A program made the position numbers and the translations under genes. DNA of 42,065 nt. Source: Candidatus Edwardsbacteria bacterium. Lineage in GTDB: Bacteria > Edwardsbacteria > AC1 > EtOH8. Below the pieces are notes generated by a model, which did not search any database, had not been told where the DNA came from, and saw only the letters and a program-made list of their open reading frames with translations. The DNA lies in NCBI GenBank assembly GCA_031082425.1, contig JAVHLB010000014.1, positions 1-42,065 of the forward strand. The letters are read 5' to 3'. This document shows positions 6,936-15,311 of this stretch, piece after piece (position 1 is the first letter of the stretch; every line of letters starts with the position of its first letter).

Positions 6936-9782
6936 ATGTCCAAGTATGTCTATTTCTTCGGCGGGAAATCGGCCGAAGGAAGCGCCAGCGACAAGAACCT
7001 TTTGGGCGGCAAGGGCGCCAACCTGGCCGAGATGTGCCATCTGGGGATCCCGGTGCCGGCCGGATTCACCATCTCCACCGAGATGTGCACCGTCTTCTAC
7101 AAGAACAACAAGAAATATCCGCCGGAGCTGAAAAAGCAGGTGGAAACCGCCCTAGCCAAGGTGGAAAAGGTGATGGGCATGAAGTTCGGCGACAAGCTGA
7201 ACCCCCTGCTGGTCTCGGTGCGCTCCGGAGCACGCAGTTCCATGCCCGGAATGATGGAGACGGTGCTGAACGTCGGCCTGTGCTCGGCCACCATCCCCGG
7301 GATGATAAAGAAGACCAACAACCCCCGCTTCGTCTACGACGCCTACCGCCGTCTGATCATGATGTACTCCGACGTGGTGATGGAAAAGGCCGCCGGAATG
7401 GAGCCCAAGGAGGGCCAGGGGATCCGCAAGCAGCTGGACGACATGCTGGGCGAGGTCAAAAAGAACAAGGGCTATAAGACCGATGCCGATCTGACCGAGA
7501 ACGATCTGATAGATCTGTGCGGCCGCTTCAAGGCCAAGGTCAAGGAAGTAATCGGCCAGGAATTTCCCGATAATGCCATGGATCAACTATGGGGCGGCAT
7601 CGGAGCGGTGTTCTCCTCCTGGAACGGCAAGCGGGCCATCTCCTACCGGAGGATAGAGGGCATCCCCGATGAGTGGGGAACCGCGGTCAACGTCCAGGCC
7701 ATGGTGTTCGGCAACATGGGCGAATCCTCGGCCACCGGGGTGGCCTTCTCCCGCAATCCGGCCAACGGCGACAACCACTTTTACGGCGAATGGCTGGTCA
7801 ACGCTCAGGGCGAGGACGTGGTGGCCGGCATCCGCACCCCCAATCCACTGAACGAGGACACCAAGAACGAGCAGAACAGGCATATGTCCTCCCTGCAGAC
7901 CGCCATGCCGGAGGTCTACAAGGAACTGAACGGCTTCCGCAACCGCCTGGAAAAGCACTACCGCGACATGCAGGACATCGAATTCACCATCCAGGAGGGC
8001 CGTTTGTGGATGCTGCAGTGCCGCATCGGCAAGCGCACCGGCACCGCCGCCCTGAACATGGCCATGGACATGGTGGAGGAGAAGCTGATCACCAAGGCTG
8101 ACGCCGTCACCCGGGTGTCCCCGGCCCAGCTGGACGAGCTGCTGCACCCCATCGTCGACCCGGCCGCAGAGAAGAATTCCGCGGTGCTGGCCAAGGGCCT
8201 GCCGGCCGGACCGGGCGGGGCCAACGGCCAGATAGTCTTCACCGCCAGCGATGCAGTGGCCTGGCAGAAGCAGGGCAAAAAGGTGATCCTGGTCCGCGAA
8301 GAGACCAACCCCGAGGACGTGGAGGGGATGAGGGCCGCGGTGGGCATCCTGACCGCCCGGGGCGGAATGACCTCGCACGCCGCTCTGGTGGCTCGGGGCT
8401 GGGGCAAGTGCTGCATCGTGGGCAGCAGCTCCCTGCATATCGACGCCCATACCAAGACCATGAAGGTGGGCGACAAGGTTTTCAAGGAAGGCGATCATAT
8501 CACCCTCAACGGGACCCGGGGCTACGTCTATGCCGGGCAGCTGGCCATGATCGATGCTACCGAGAACCCACGCTTTGTAGGCTTCATGAAATACGTCGAT
8601 TCCTACCGCCAGCTGAAGGTCCGCACCAACGCCGATACCCCGGAGGATGCAGCCAAGGCCCGGGGTTTCGGGGCCGAGGGCATAGGGCTGTTCCGCACCG
8701 AGCACATGTTCTACGGCAAGAATTCCGAAGCCCCGCTGTTCTGCCTGCGCAAGATGATCATCTCCCAGAGCGTCAAGGAGCGCCGGGCGGCCCTGGCCGA
8801 GCTGTACCCCTTCGTCAAGAAGGATATCAAGGCCACTTTGGAGGTGATGGACGGATTTCCGGTCACCATCCGGCTGCTGGACCCGCCGCTGCACGAGTTC
8901 GTGCCCACCCGCCAGGAGGAGCGCAACAAACTGGCCCAGGCCCTGGGCATCACCCCCGAAGCGCTCGATAACCGGGCCGACGATCTCCACGAGTCCAACC
9001 CCATGATGGGCCACCGTGGGGTGCGCCTGGGCGTCACCTATCCCGAGATCACCGAGATGCAGGTGCGGGCCATCCTGGAATCCACCGTGGAGCTGATCAA
9101 GGAGGGCAAGAAGATCAGCCCTGAGATCATGGTCCCGGTGGTGGGAATGAAGAACGAGCTGGTGGACCAGAAGGCCATCGTGGACAAGATCTATGCCGAG
9201 GTATGCGCCAAATACGGCGTCAAGAAGATCGACTACATGTACGGCACCATGATCGAGGTTCCGCGGGCGGCGCTGACCGCCAACCGGATAGCCGAAACGG
9301 CCGAGTTCTTCTCCTACGGCACCAACGACCTGACCCAGATGGGCTTCGGATTCTCGCGCGACGACATCGGGGGATTCGTGCCGGCCTACGTGGAGAAGAA
9401 GATCCTGCCGGCCGACCCCTTCCAGATACTGGACCAGGAGGGCATCGGGCAGCTGCTGGAGATAGGCATCCAGCGGGGCCGGGCCACCAGGCCCAACCTG
9501 AAGGTGGGCATCTGCGGGGAGCACGGCGGGGAGCCGTCATCGGTGGAGTTCTGCCACCGGGTGGGAATGAACTACGTTTCCTGCTCGCCGTTCCGGGTGC
9601 CCATTGCCAGGCTGGCCGCGGCCCAGGCGGCTATTAAAGACATGAAGGCAGAGAAAAATAAAATCGGAAATCGGAAACCGAAGGTGGTGAAGCCGAAAGC
9701 GAAGCCGGCCGGAAAAGCGAAAAGCGTGAAGCGGATAGCGAAACCAATCAAGAAAGTTGGTAAGAAAAAAGGCAGAAAGTAA
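6936..9782 (+). CDS. ppdK: Pyruvate, phosphate dikinase with a lysine-rich C-terminal tail
   Basis: 948 residues from ATG 6936, chosen because AGGAGG lies 7 bases upstream and the family begins MxKYVYFFGGKSAEG; the frame is open to 6876 without need. The enzyme interconverts pyruvate + ATP + Pi and PEP + AMP + PPi in the cytoplasm, for glycolysis or gluconeogenesis. The N-terminal ATP-grasp part (GGKGANLAEM, SVRSGARSSMPGMMET) is followed by the phosphohistidine domain with GGMTSHAAL (His481) and a C-terminal PEP/pyruvate barrel (GHRGVRLG, GTMIEVPRAAL, GTNDLTQM, GICGEHGG). The catalytic part ends near residue 905. The last 41 residues (908-948) contain 19 Lys/Arg and are not part of the usual enzyme. 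Flanked by its own promoter and terminator, so probably monocistronic. Confidence 0.97.
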   Translation: MSKYVYFFGGKSAEGSASDKNLLGGKGANLAEMCHLGIPVPAGFTISTEMCTVFYKNNKKYPPELKKQVETALAKVEKVMGMKFGDKLNPLLVSVRSGARSSMPGMMETVLNVGLCSATIPGMIKKTNNPRFVYDAYRRLIMMYSDVVMEKAAGMEPKEGQGIRKQLDDMLGEVKKNKGYKTDADLTENDLIDLCGRFKAKVKEVIGQEFPDNAMDQLWGGIGAVFSSWNGKRAISYRRIEGIPDEWGTAVNVQAMVFGNMGESSATGVAFSRNPANGDNHFYGEWLVNAQGEDVVAGIRTPNPLNEDTKNEQNRHMSSLQTAMPEVYKELNGFRNRLEKHYRDMQDIEFTIQEGRLWMLQCRIGKRTGTAALNMAMDMVEEKLITKADAVTRVSPAQLDELLHPIVDPAAEKNSAVLAKGLPAGPGGANGQIVFTASDAVAWQKQGKKVILVREETNPEDVEGMRAAVGILTARGGMTSHAALVARGWGKCCIVGSSSLHIDAHTKTMKVGDKVFKEGDHITLNGTRGYVYAGQLAMIDATENPRFVGFMKYVDSYRQLKVRTNADTPEDAAKARGFGAEGIGLFRTEHMFYGKNSEAPLFCLRKMIISQSVKERRAALAELYPFVKKDIKATLEVMDGFPVTIRLLDPPLHEFVPTRQEERNKLAQALGITPEALDNRADDLHESNPMMGHRGVRLGVTYPEITEMQVRAILESTVELIKEGKKISPEIMVPVVGMKNELVDQKAIVDKIYAEVCAKYGVKKIDYMYGTMIEVPRAALTANRIAETAEFFSYGTNDLTQMGFGFSRDDIGGFVPAYVEKKILPADPFQILDQEGIGQLLEIGIQRGRATRPNLKVGICGEHGGEPSSVEFCHRVGMNYVSCSPFRVPIARLAAAQAAIKDMKAEKNKIGNRKPKVVKPKAKPAGKAKSVKRIAKPIKKVGKKKGRK

Positions 9783-9792
9783 TCTGACCTAT

Positions 9793-9828
9793 ATTAAAAG
9801 CCCCTTCAGCAATGAAGGGGCTTTTAAT
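9793..9828 (+). terminator. Rho-independent terminator of ppdK
   Basis: A 15-bp perfect stem (9793-9807 with 9814-9828, core AAAAGCCCCTTC) closes a six-base loop; the right arm itself supplies the CTTTTAAT tract. It begins 10 bases after the ppdK stop. Confidence 0.88.
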
Positions 9829-10165
9829 TTCCTTCCCCTTATGCTTTAGAAGATGAAGGGTGAGGTTGTTTTATAACTCACCCACTTTCAAGAGGGCAAT
9901 GCATGTTAACCTCAGTGCAGGCCCTCAAGCCCCTCACGGTGGATAACGGGGACCTCTGGACACACCCCTCAATTCCCTCTTTTTAGAGGGGATGCTGGTT
10001 CTGTGGATTCCCGCCTGCGCGGGAATAACAATTGTGGATTGCTTAATAAGGGAAGCGGGGAAGTCGTTTCGCAATGACAAGTTGGCATAAAATATCCCTT
10101 TGAGCCTTGGTGTCTTGGTGGTTCAGCCCTGGGCCAATAAAAATCAAATATTTTTCACAAATATA
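9829..10165. repeat. Gene-free stretch with repeat-like palindromes
   Basis: No gene is visible in these 337 bases. They contain a CCCTCT/AGAGGG hairpin (9975-9990, loop TTTT), the palindrome ATTCCCGC-CTGC-GCGGGAAT (10007-10026) whose sister lies at 20838-20857, a TTCGCAATGAC segment, and an inverted CAAAGGCAC-type unit (10103-10123). It looks like a landing pad for short dispersed repeats. Confidence 0.65.
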
Positions 10166-10195
10166 TTGCAAAGTTGACATAAAATTTGGTATTAT
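10166..10195 (+). promoter_or_regulatory. Promoter of the flavoprotein-GGDEF-glycosylation operon
   Basis: TTGCAA (10166-10171), an 18-bp spacer and TATTAT (10190-10195). The predicted start near 10202 is only about 30 nt before the inferred ATC start codon at 10232. A perfect TTGACA at 10174-10179 has no matching -10 box at the proper distance. Confidence 0.5.
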
Positions 10196-10231
10196 GTAAG
10201 TTATTGAAGTTACACAAATAAGGTCAATTTT

Positions 10232-11479
10232 ATCGCTACCTCGGAAAAATCAAAAATAGATGTAATAGTCATCGGCGGTGGTCCTGCAGGGATGATGGCG
10301 GCCGGAACGGCAGCCCAAGGCGGATCATCAGTTCTTTTATTGGAAAAAATGTCTTCCCTGGGCAAAAAACTGCTGATCACCGGCCAGGGCCGCTGTAATA
10401 TCACCAACAACCTGGAAGCAAAGAAATTCATCGCCGATTGCGGCCTCAAGGCCCGTTTTCTATACGGAGCTCTGTCCCGATTCGGTTATGAATCCACCTT
10501 AAGGTTCTTCGAGGAGCTGGGCCTTAAGACCAAGCTGGAGCGGGGCGGGCGGTATTTCCCGGAGAGCGACAGCTCCCGCGACGTGCTGGAGGCCCTGGAG
10601 AGATATCTGGCTGCTGGAAGGGCCAAGGTGACAACCAATGCCAGAGTCACCGGCATCCGAAAGGAACGGGAGGGATTCAGCGTTACGGCCGGAACCGAAG
10701 TTTACCGATCGAACAGATTGGTCATCGCCACCGGGGGTAAGTCCTATCCCGGCACCGGCTCCGCCGGGGACGGCTATGCCTGGGCATCGGACCTGGGCCA
10801 CAGCGTCAGCCCTTTGAAACCATCGGACGTCCCACTTAATGTCAAAGAGGATTTCGTAAAGGAACTGCAGGGCCTGAGTTTAAAAAATGCGGAACTGACC
10901 TTTGCCCGCGGCTCAAAGAAGATAAAATATTTCGGGGAGATGCTTTTCACCCACTACGGCATCTCCGGGCCGATCGTGCTGGATGCCAGCCGGGTGATCG
11001 GCTCCTGGCTGGATGACGGCCCGGTGGACTGCCGGCTGGACCTGAAGCCGGCCCTGGATGAGGAGACCTTGAATCGGCGGCTGCAGCGCGAGATCCCGGC
11101 CTCCGGTAAAAAGACCTTCAGGATATTCATCAAGGAATACCTGCCGGCCAAGCTGATACCGGTATTCATCAAACTGTGCGTGATCGACGGCGAGTTGAGG
11201 GTCAATCAATTAAATGCCGGACAGCGCAAAAAGGTCATCGAACTTTTAAAGGATATCAGATTTACCGTAACCGGCTTGCGGGGTTTCGACGAAGCGGTGG
11301 TTACGGCCGGCGGGGTGGATCCGGACCAGATAGACCAGGCCACCATGGGATCCAAAAAGGTCAAGGGTTTATATTTCTGCGGTGAGATACTGGACCTGGA
11401 CGGGCCCTGCGGTGGTTACAACCTGCAGATAGCCTGGTCCACCGGGTTCCTGGCAGGCAAAAGTGCAGGGGAAAAGTAA
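10232..11479 (+). CDS. BaiN/HI0933-family FAD-dependent oxidoreductase, probable ATC start
   Basis: 415 residues if translated from ATC 10232. The FAD-binding strand-turn-helix VIVIGGGPAGMMAA is encoded from 10262 on, but the first in-frame ATG (10292) falls after its glycines, and no ATG, GTG or TTG exists between the in-frame TGA at 10205 and 10292. ATC 10232 has AAGG 8 bases upstream (10220-10223) and gives the natural-looking start MATSEKSKIDVIVIGGG. Other family marks are GKKLLITGQGRCNITNN and, near the end, TAGGV..D.ATM and GLYFCGEILDLDGPCGGYNLQ. Members are flavoproteins of poorly known substrate; BaiN acts on bile-acid intermediates, which is not implied here. The stop abuts the next gene's ATG. 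Confidence 0.85.
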   Translation: MATSEKSKIDVIVIGGGPAGMMAAGTAAQGGSSVLLLEKMSSLGKKLLITGQGRCNITNNLEAKKFIADCGLKARFLYGALSRFGYESTLRFFEELGLKTKLERGGRYFPESDSSRDVLEALERYLAAGRAKVTTNARVTGIRKEREGFSVTAGTEVYRSNRLVIATGGKSYPGTGSAGDGYAWASDLGHSVSPLKPSDVPLNVKEDFVKELQGLSLKNAELTFARGSKKIKYFGEMLFTHYGISGPIVLDASRVIGSWLDDGPVDCRLDLKPALDEETLNRRLQREIPASGKKTFRIFIKEYLPAKLIPVFIKLCVIDGELRVNQLNAGQRKKVIELLKDIRFTVTGLRGFDEAVVTAGGVDPDQIDQATMGSKKVKGLYFCGEILDLDGPCGGYNLQIAWSTGFLAGKSAGEK

Positions 11480-13102
11480 ATGCCGAACCGAGCCAAAAGA
11501 GCCATACACATCATCTCCTTTGAGGAGAAATTATCCGGCTGGGTCCGGTGGGCGGTGCTGTTCCTGGCCTTGCTGCTGGTGACCCTCCGGCCCCAGGATC
11601 TGGCCGGGCATTACCTGGGCCTGTACTTGACCCTGGGCCTGGCGGCTTTATACAACCTGCTGGTGTTCTTTGCCGGAAGAAAAATGCTTAAATTCCTGAG
11701 GGCTTTTTGGGTGAGCCTGGTGTTCGATCTGGTCTTCGCCAGCCTGCTGATCGCTTTTACCATGGGAGCCCAGAGCCAGTTCTTCTATCTGTACTACCTG
11801 ACGATATTCCTGGCGGCGGTCTCCGGCAACCGGCAGGCAGCCCTTAAGGTCACCGTCCTGGCCTCGGGAATGTATTTTCTGGCCCTGATATGGAGGGGCG
11901 AACTAAGCTGGGACCAGTACTTTTTATACGACCTGCTGTTCAAGATCGGGTTGCTGTCGCTGACCGCCTTCTGGGCCGGGCTGCTGTCCGACCAGCAGAA
12001 GAGATGGCGGCTGCGCAACCAGGAGCTGTGCCAGATCGCCGACGAATGGACCAAGACGGCCTCCGACATCCAGTCAGCCGCCCTGTTCGGGATGGGCGCC
12101 CTGCTTTCCTCCTCCCGCAACATCGAGGAGACCCTGAACCTGACGCTGGATGCGGTGCAGGACCTGCTGCAGGCCGACCGCTGTTCCATACTGCTGTTGG
12201 ACCACGACACCAATGAGCTGGTCTTAAGAGCCTCGCGGGGCGTTCGGGCCGGGGCGGTGGGCAAGCTGAGGCTGAAGAGCGATCAGGGCATCGCCGGCGA
12301 AGTGTTGAGGACCGGCCAGCCGCTCAATGTCCCGGACACCGACAAGGAGCCGCTGTTCGTTCCTTCTCCCAAGCACTACCATAACCGGATCCGCTCCATG
12401 CTGGTGGTCCCGCTGATCATCCGTGACAGGCGGATCGGGGTGATCAACATCTCCGAGGTCAAGTCCAACCGCAAGTTCAGCGAGAGCGAGCTGGCGGCCA
12501 TGGTGTTGGTGGCCAATTATACCGCTGTGGCTTTGGAGAACGCCGGCATCCTGGAGGAGAAGGAGAAGGAGGCCACCACCGACGGACTGACCGGGCTTCA
12601 CAACTACCGCTACTTCATCGAGGAATTCGGCCGCCGGCTGGAGCACTGGCAAAAGAAGCAGGCCATGGTGTCCCTGATCTGGCTGGACCTGGATTTCTTC
12701 AAGGAATACAACGATAATTTCGGCCATCTTAAGGGCAGCGAGATACTGAAACGCCTGGGCGATATCATGAAAACAGCGGTGGGCGTGAAGGAGGCGGTCT
12801 ATTTCCGCTACGGCGGCGACGAGTTCGCCGTGATCCTGCCGGGGGTGGAAAATCAAACAGCAGTGGAGAAGGCCGAGAGTGTCAGACACAGCATCTACCA
12901 TACGGAATTTGCCGAAAGAAAGCCGGGGGGCAAGCAGCTTTCCGCCAGCATCGGGGTGGTGAGCTGCCCCGCTGACGGCCAGGAGTACCGGGCCCTGATA
13001 GAAAAGGCCGATCAGGCCATGTATCACGCCAAGGAGAGGGGAAAGAACCAGGTGGCTTTCTGGCAGGACGATAAAATAATAATCTACAGGAGGAAAGAAT
13101 GA
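11480..13102 (+). CDS. Membrane GAF-GGDEF diguanylate cyclase
   Basis: 540 residues. About six hydrophobic segments fill residues 20-185, a GAF domain spans about 205-350 (typical QADRCSILLLD and MLVVPLIIRDRRIGVIN stretches), and the GGDEF domain covers about 370-530 with GGDEF at 445-449 and DLDFFKEYND upstream. It should synthesise cyclic di-GMP. The RxxD inhibitory site is absent (VKEA at that position). The gene starts at the base after the preceding stop and overlaps ugd by four bases (ATGA), so it is translationally coupled to UDP-sugar synthesis. That coupling suggests local c-di-GMP control of exopolysaccharide or glycan production. Confidence 0.92.
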   Translation: MPNRAKRAIHIISFEEKLSGWVRWAVLFLALLLVTLRPQDLAGHYLGLYLTLGLAALYNLLVFFAGRKMLKFLRAFWVSLVFDLVFASLLIAFTMGAQSQFFYLYYLTIFLAAVSGNRQAALKVTVLASGMYFLALIWRGELSWDQYFLYDLLFKIGLLSLTAFWAGLLSDQQKRWRLRNQELCQIADEWTKTASDIQSAALFGMGALLSSSRNIEETLNLTLDAVQDLLQADRCSILLLDHDTNELVLRASRGVRAGAVGKLRLKSDQGIAGEVLRTGQPLNVPDTDKEPLFVPSPKHYHNRIRSMLVVPLIIRDRRIGVINISEVKSNRKFSESELAAMVLVANYTAVALENAGILEEKEKEATTDGLTGLHNYRYFIEEFGRRLEHWQKKQAMVSLIWLDLDFFKEYNDNFGHLKGSEILKRLGDIMKTAVGVKEAVYFRYGGDEFAVILPGVENQTAVEKAESVRHSIYHTEFAERKPGGKQLSASIGVVSCPADGQEYRALIEKADQAMYHAKERGKNQVAFWQDDKIIIYRRKE

Positions 13103-14382
13103 AGCTGGCAGTGGTGGGCACCGGCTACGTGGGCCTGGTGTCGGGGGTTTGTTTCGCCGAATGGGGGCATCAGGTGATCTGCGTGGACAATGATACCGCC
13201 AAGATCGAGATGCTGAAGAAGGGCCAGATCCCGATATACGAGCCGGGGTTGAAGGAACTGATGGACAAGAATATTCAGCGCCTGGAGTTCTCAACCTCCA
13301 TCGAGGAGGCCACCGACAAGGCTGACATCATCTTCATTGCGGTGGGCACCCCGCCCCGGCCCAACGGGGAGGCCGACCTTTCGGCGGTGGAGACCGTGGC
13401 CGCCACGGTGGCCCGCCGGATGAAAAGCTACAAGCTGGTGGTGGAGAAATCCACCGTGCCGGTGCAGACCGGGGACCGGGTCAAGCAGACCATGGCGGTC
13501 AACAACCTCAACAAGGTGGAGTTCGACGTGGCCTCCAACCCGGAGTTCCTGAGGGAGGGCACCGCCATCGAGGACTCCCTGAAGCCCGACCGGGTGGTGT
13601 TCGGCACCGATTCCGAGCGGGCAAAGAAAATGCTGCTGGAGCTGTATTCGCCGCTGGGCTGCCCCATCGTGGCCACCGACATCCAGAGCTCGGAGCTGAT
13701 CAAGCACGCCTCCAATTCCTTTCTGGCCATGAAGATCTCCTTCATCAATGCGGTGGCCAACGTCTGCGAAAAATCCGGCGCCAACGTGGAACAGGTGGCC
13801 GAGGGCATGGGACTGGACCGGAGGATCGGCCGGAGCTTTTTGAACGCCGGGATAGGTTTTGGCGGCTTCTGCTTCCCCAAGGACCTGCAGGCCTTCATCC
13901 GGATCTCGGAAAAGCTGGGATACGATTTCAAGCTGCTGAAGGCGGTGGAGGAGATCAACGAAGACCAGAAGAAACTGTTCGTCAAGAAGATCGAGGAGCT
14001 GGTGTGGAACATCTCCGGCAAGACCATCGGGATGCTGGGGCTGGCCTTTAAGCCCAACACCGACGACATGCGCTTCGCCCCCTCCATCGACATCATCGAG
14101 GCCCTGCAGAAGGACGGAGCCAAGATCCGGGCCTACGATCCGGTGTCCATGGACCGGGCCCGGCAGGTGCTGAAGGACGTCCACTATTGCAATGATCCAT
14201 ATGACGCGGCCCGGGATGCCGACTGCCTGGTGATAGTCACCGAGTGGGAGGAGTTCAAAGAACTGGACCTGGCCAGGATCAAATCGCTCCTGAAGGTCCC
14301 GGCCATCGCCGACGGGCGTAACATCTTCGATCCCGGAAAGATGAAGGAGCTGGGATTCATATACCGGGGCATCGGCCGATGA
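13099..14382 (+). CDS. ugd: UDP-glucose 6-dehydrogenase
   Basis: 427 residues. Oxidises UDP-glucose to UDP-glucuronate with two NAD+. The NAD motif GTGYVGL is at residues 7-13, the catalytic cysteine is Cys258 in GGFCFPKD, and the C-terminal UDP-binding domain carries GLAFKPNTDDMR. GGFC replaces the more usual GGSC before the nucleophile. AGGAGGAAAGA precedes the ATG. The gene overlaps both neighbours by four bases and feeds its product to the next enzyme. Confidence 0.96.
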   Translation: MKLAVVGTGYVGLVSGVCFAEWGHQVICVDNDTAKIEMLKKGQIPIYEPGLKELMDKNIQRLEFSTSIEEATDKADIIFIAVGTPPRPNGEADLSAVETVAATVARRMKSYKLVVEKSTVPVQTGDRVKQTMAVNNLNKVEFDVASNPEFLREGTAIEDSLKPDRVVFGTDSERAKKMLLELYSPLGCPIVATDIQSSELIKHASNSFLAMKISFINAVANVCEKSGANVEQVAEGMGLDRRIGRSFLNAGIGFGGFCFPKDLQAFIRISEKLGYDFKLLKAVEEINEDQKKLFVKKIEELVWNISGKTIGMLGLAFKPNTDDMRFAPSIDIIEALQKDGAKIRAYDPVSMDRARQVLKDVHYCNDPYDAARDADCLVIVTEWEEFKELDLARIKSLLKVPAIADGRNIFDPGKMKELGFIYRGIGR

Positions 14383-15308
14383 GACTGCTGGTGGCCGGGG
14401 GAGCCGGCTTTTTGGGCTCCCATCTGTGCGACCGCCTGCTGTCCGACCGGCACCAGGTGACGGCCCTGGACAACCTGATAACCGGGAGTCTGGAGAACAT
14501 CAGCCACCTGCAGGGGAACAAGGATTTCAGTTTCATCGAACAGGATGTCACCCAGCCTTTCAAGATCGAAGGCCAGATAGATTTCATCCTCGACCTGGCC
14601 TCGCCGGCCAGCCCGATAGATTTCGTCAAGATCCCCCTGGAGATACTGCTGGTGGGGTCGTACGGCGTTCATAATCTTTTGGAACTGGCCAGGGAGAAGC
14701 GGGCCGGATTCCTGCTGACCTCCACCTCCGAGGTATACGGCGACCCCCTGGTGCACCCCCAGAGCGAGGACTACTGGGGCAACGTCAACCCCATCGGGCC
14801 ACGCAGCGTCTACGATGAATCCAAGCGCTACGCCGAGGCCCTAAGCATGGCCTACCATCGCTATCGCGGTATCGACACCCGTATCGTCAGGATATTCAAC
14901 ACCTACGGGCCCAGGATGCGCCTGGACGACGGGCGGGTGGTTCCCACCCTGATCGACCAGGCTCTGAACGACCGGCCCCTGACGGTTTTCGGGGACGGCA
15001 GCCAGACCCGCAGCTTCTGCTACGCCTCGGACCTGATAGAGGGCATCTATCTGACCATCAAGTCGTCGGAGCACCAGCCGATAAACCTGGGCAACCCCCA
15101 GGAGATGTCCATTCTGGAATTTGCCCGGGCCATCAAGAAATACACCGGCACCGGGTCGGCCATCGAGCACCAACCGCTGCCGGCCGATGATCCCAAGGTG
15201 CGGCGGCCCGATATCAGCCGGGCCAGGAAGATCCTGAAGTGGGAGCCCCAGGTCGGCTTTGAAGAGGGTATAAAAAAGACCATCGACTGGTTCGCGGCAA
15301 AAAAGTAA
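14379..15308 (+). CDS. uxs: UDP-glucuronate decarboxylase (UDP-xylose synthase)
   Basis: 309 residues, extended short-chain dehydrogenase fold. Motifs: GGAGFLGSHL at 7-16 (NAD binding), the STSEVYGDP segment, catalytic Tyr145 and Lys149 in YDESK, and the family-typical NTYGPRMRLDDGRVV. It converts UDP-glucuronate to UDP-xylose and CO2 with internal NAD recycling. The four-base overlap with ugd makes a two-step UDP-glucose to UDP-xylose cassette. Related dTDP-glucose 4,6-dehydratases share the fold, but the RMRLDDGRVVP stretch and the neighbour favour UXS. Confidence 0.93.
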   Translation: MRLLVAGGAGFLGSHLCDRLLSDRHQVTALDNLITGSLENISHLQGNKDFSFIEQDVTQPFKIEGQIDFILDLASPASPIDFVKIPLEILLVGSYGVHNLLELAREKRAGFLLTSTSEVYGDPLVHPQSEDYWGNVNPIGPRSVYDESKRYAEALSMAYHRYRGIDTRIVRIFNTYGPRMRLDDGRVVPTLIDQALNDRPLTVFGDGSQTRSFCYASDLIEGIYLTIKSSEHQPINLGNPQEMSILEFARAIKKYTGTGSAIEHQPLPADDPKVRRPDISRARKILKWEPQVGFEEGIKKTIDWFAAKK

Positions 15309-15311
15309 GCA

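Noticed and set aside
7587..9524. 645-residue minus-strand open frame opposite ppdK
   Set aside because: It is the antisense shadow of a strongly biased GC-rich gene; its product is His/Gly/Leu-rich low-complexity sequence with no domain.
10174..10179. TTGACA as the -35 box of the flavoprotein operon
   Set aside because: No matching -10 box lies 16-18 bp downstream; TTGCAA 10166 with TATTAT 10190 fits better.
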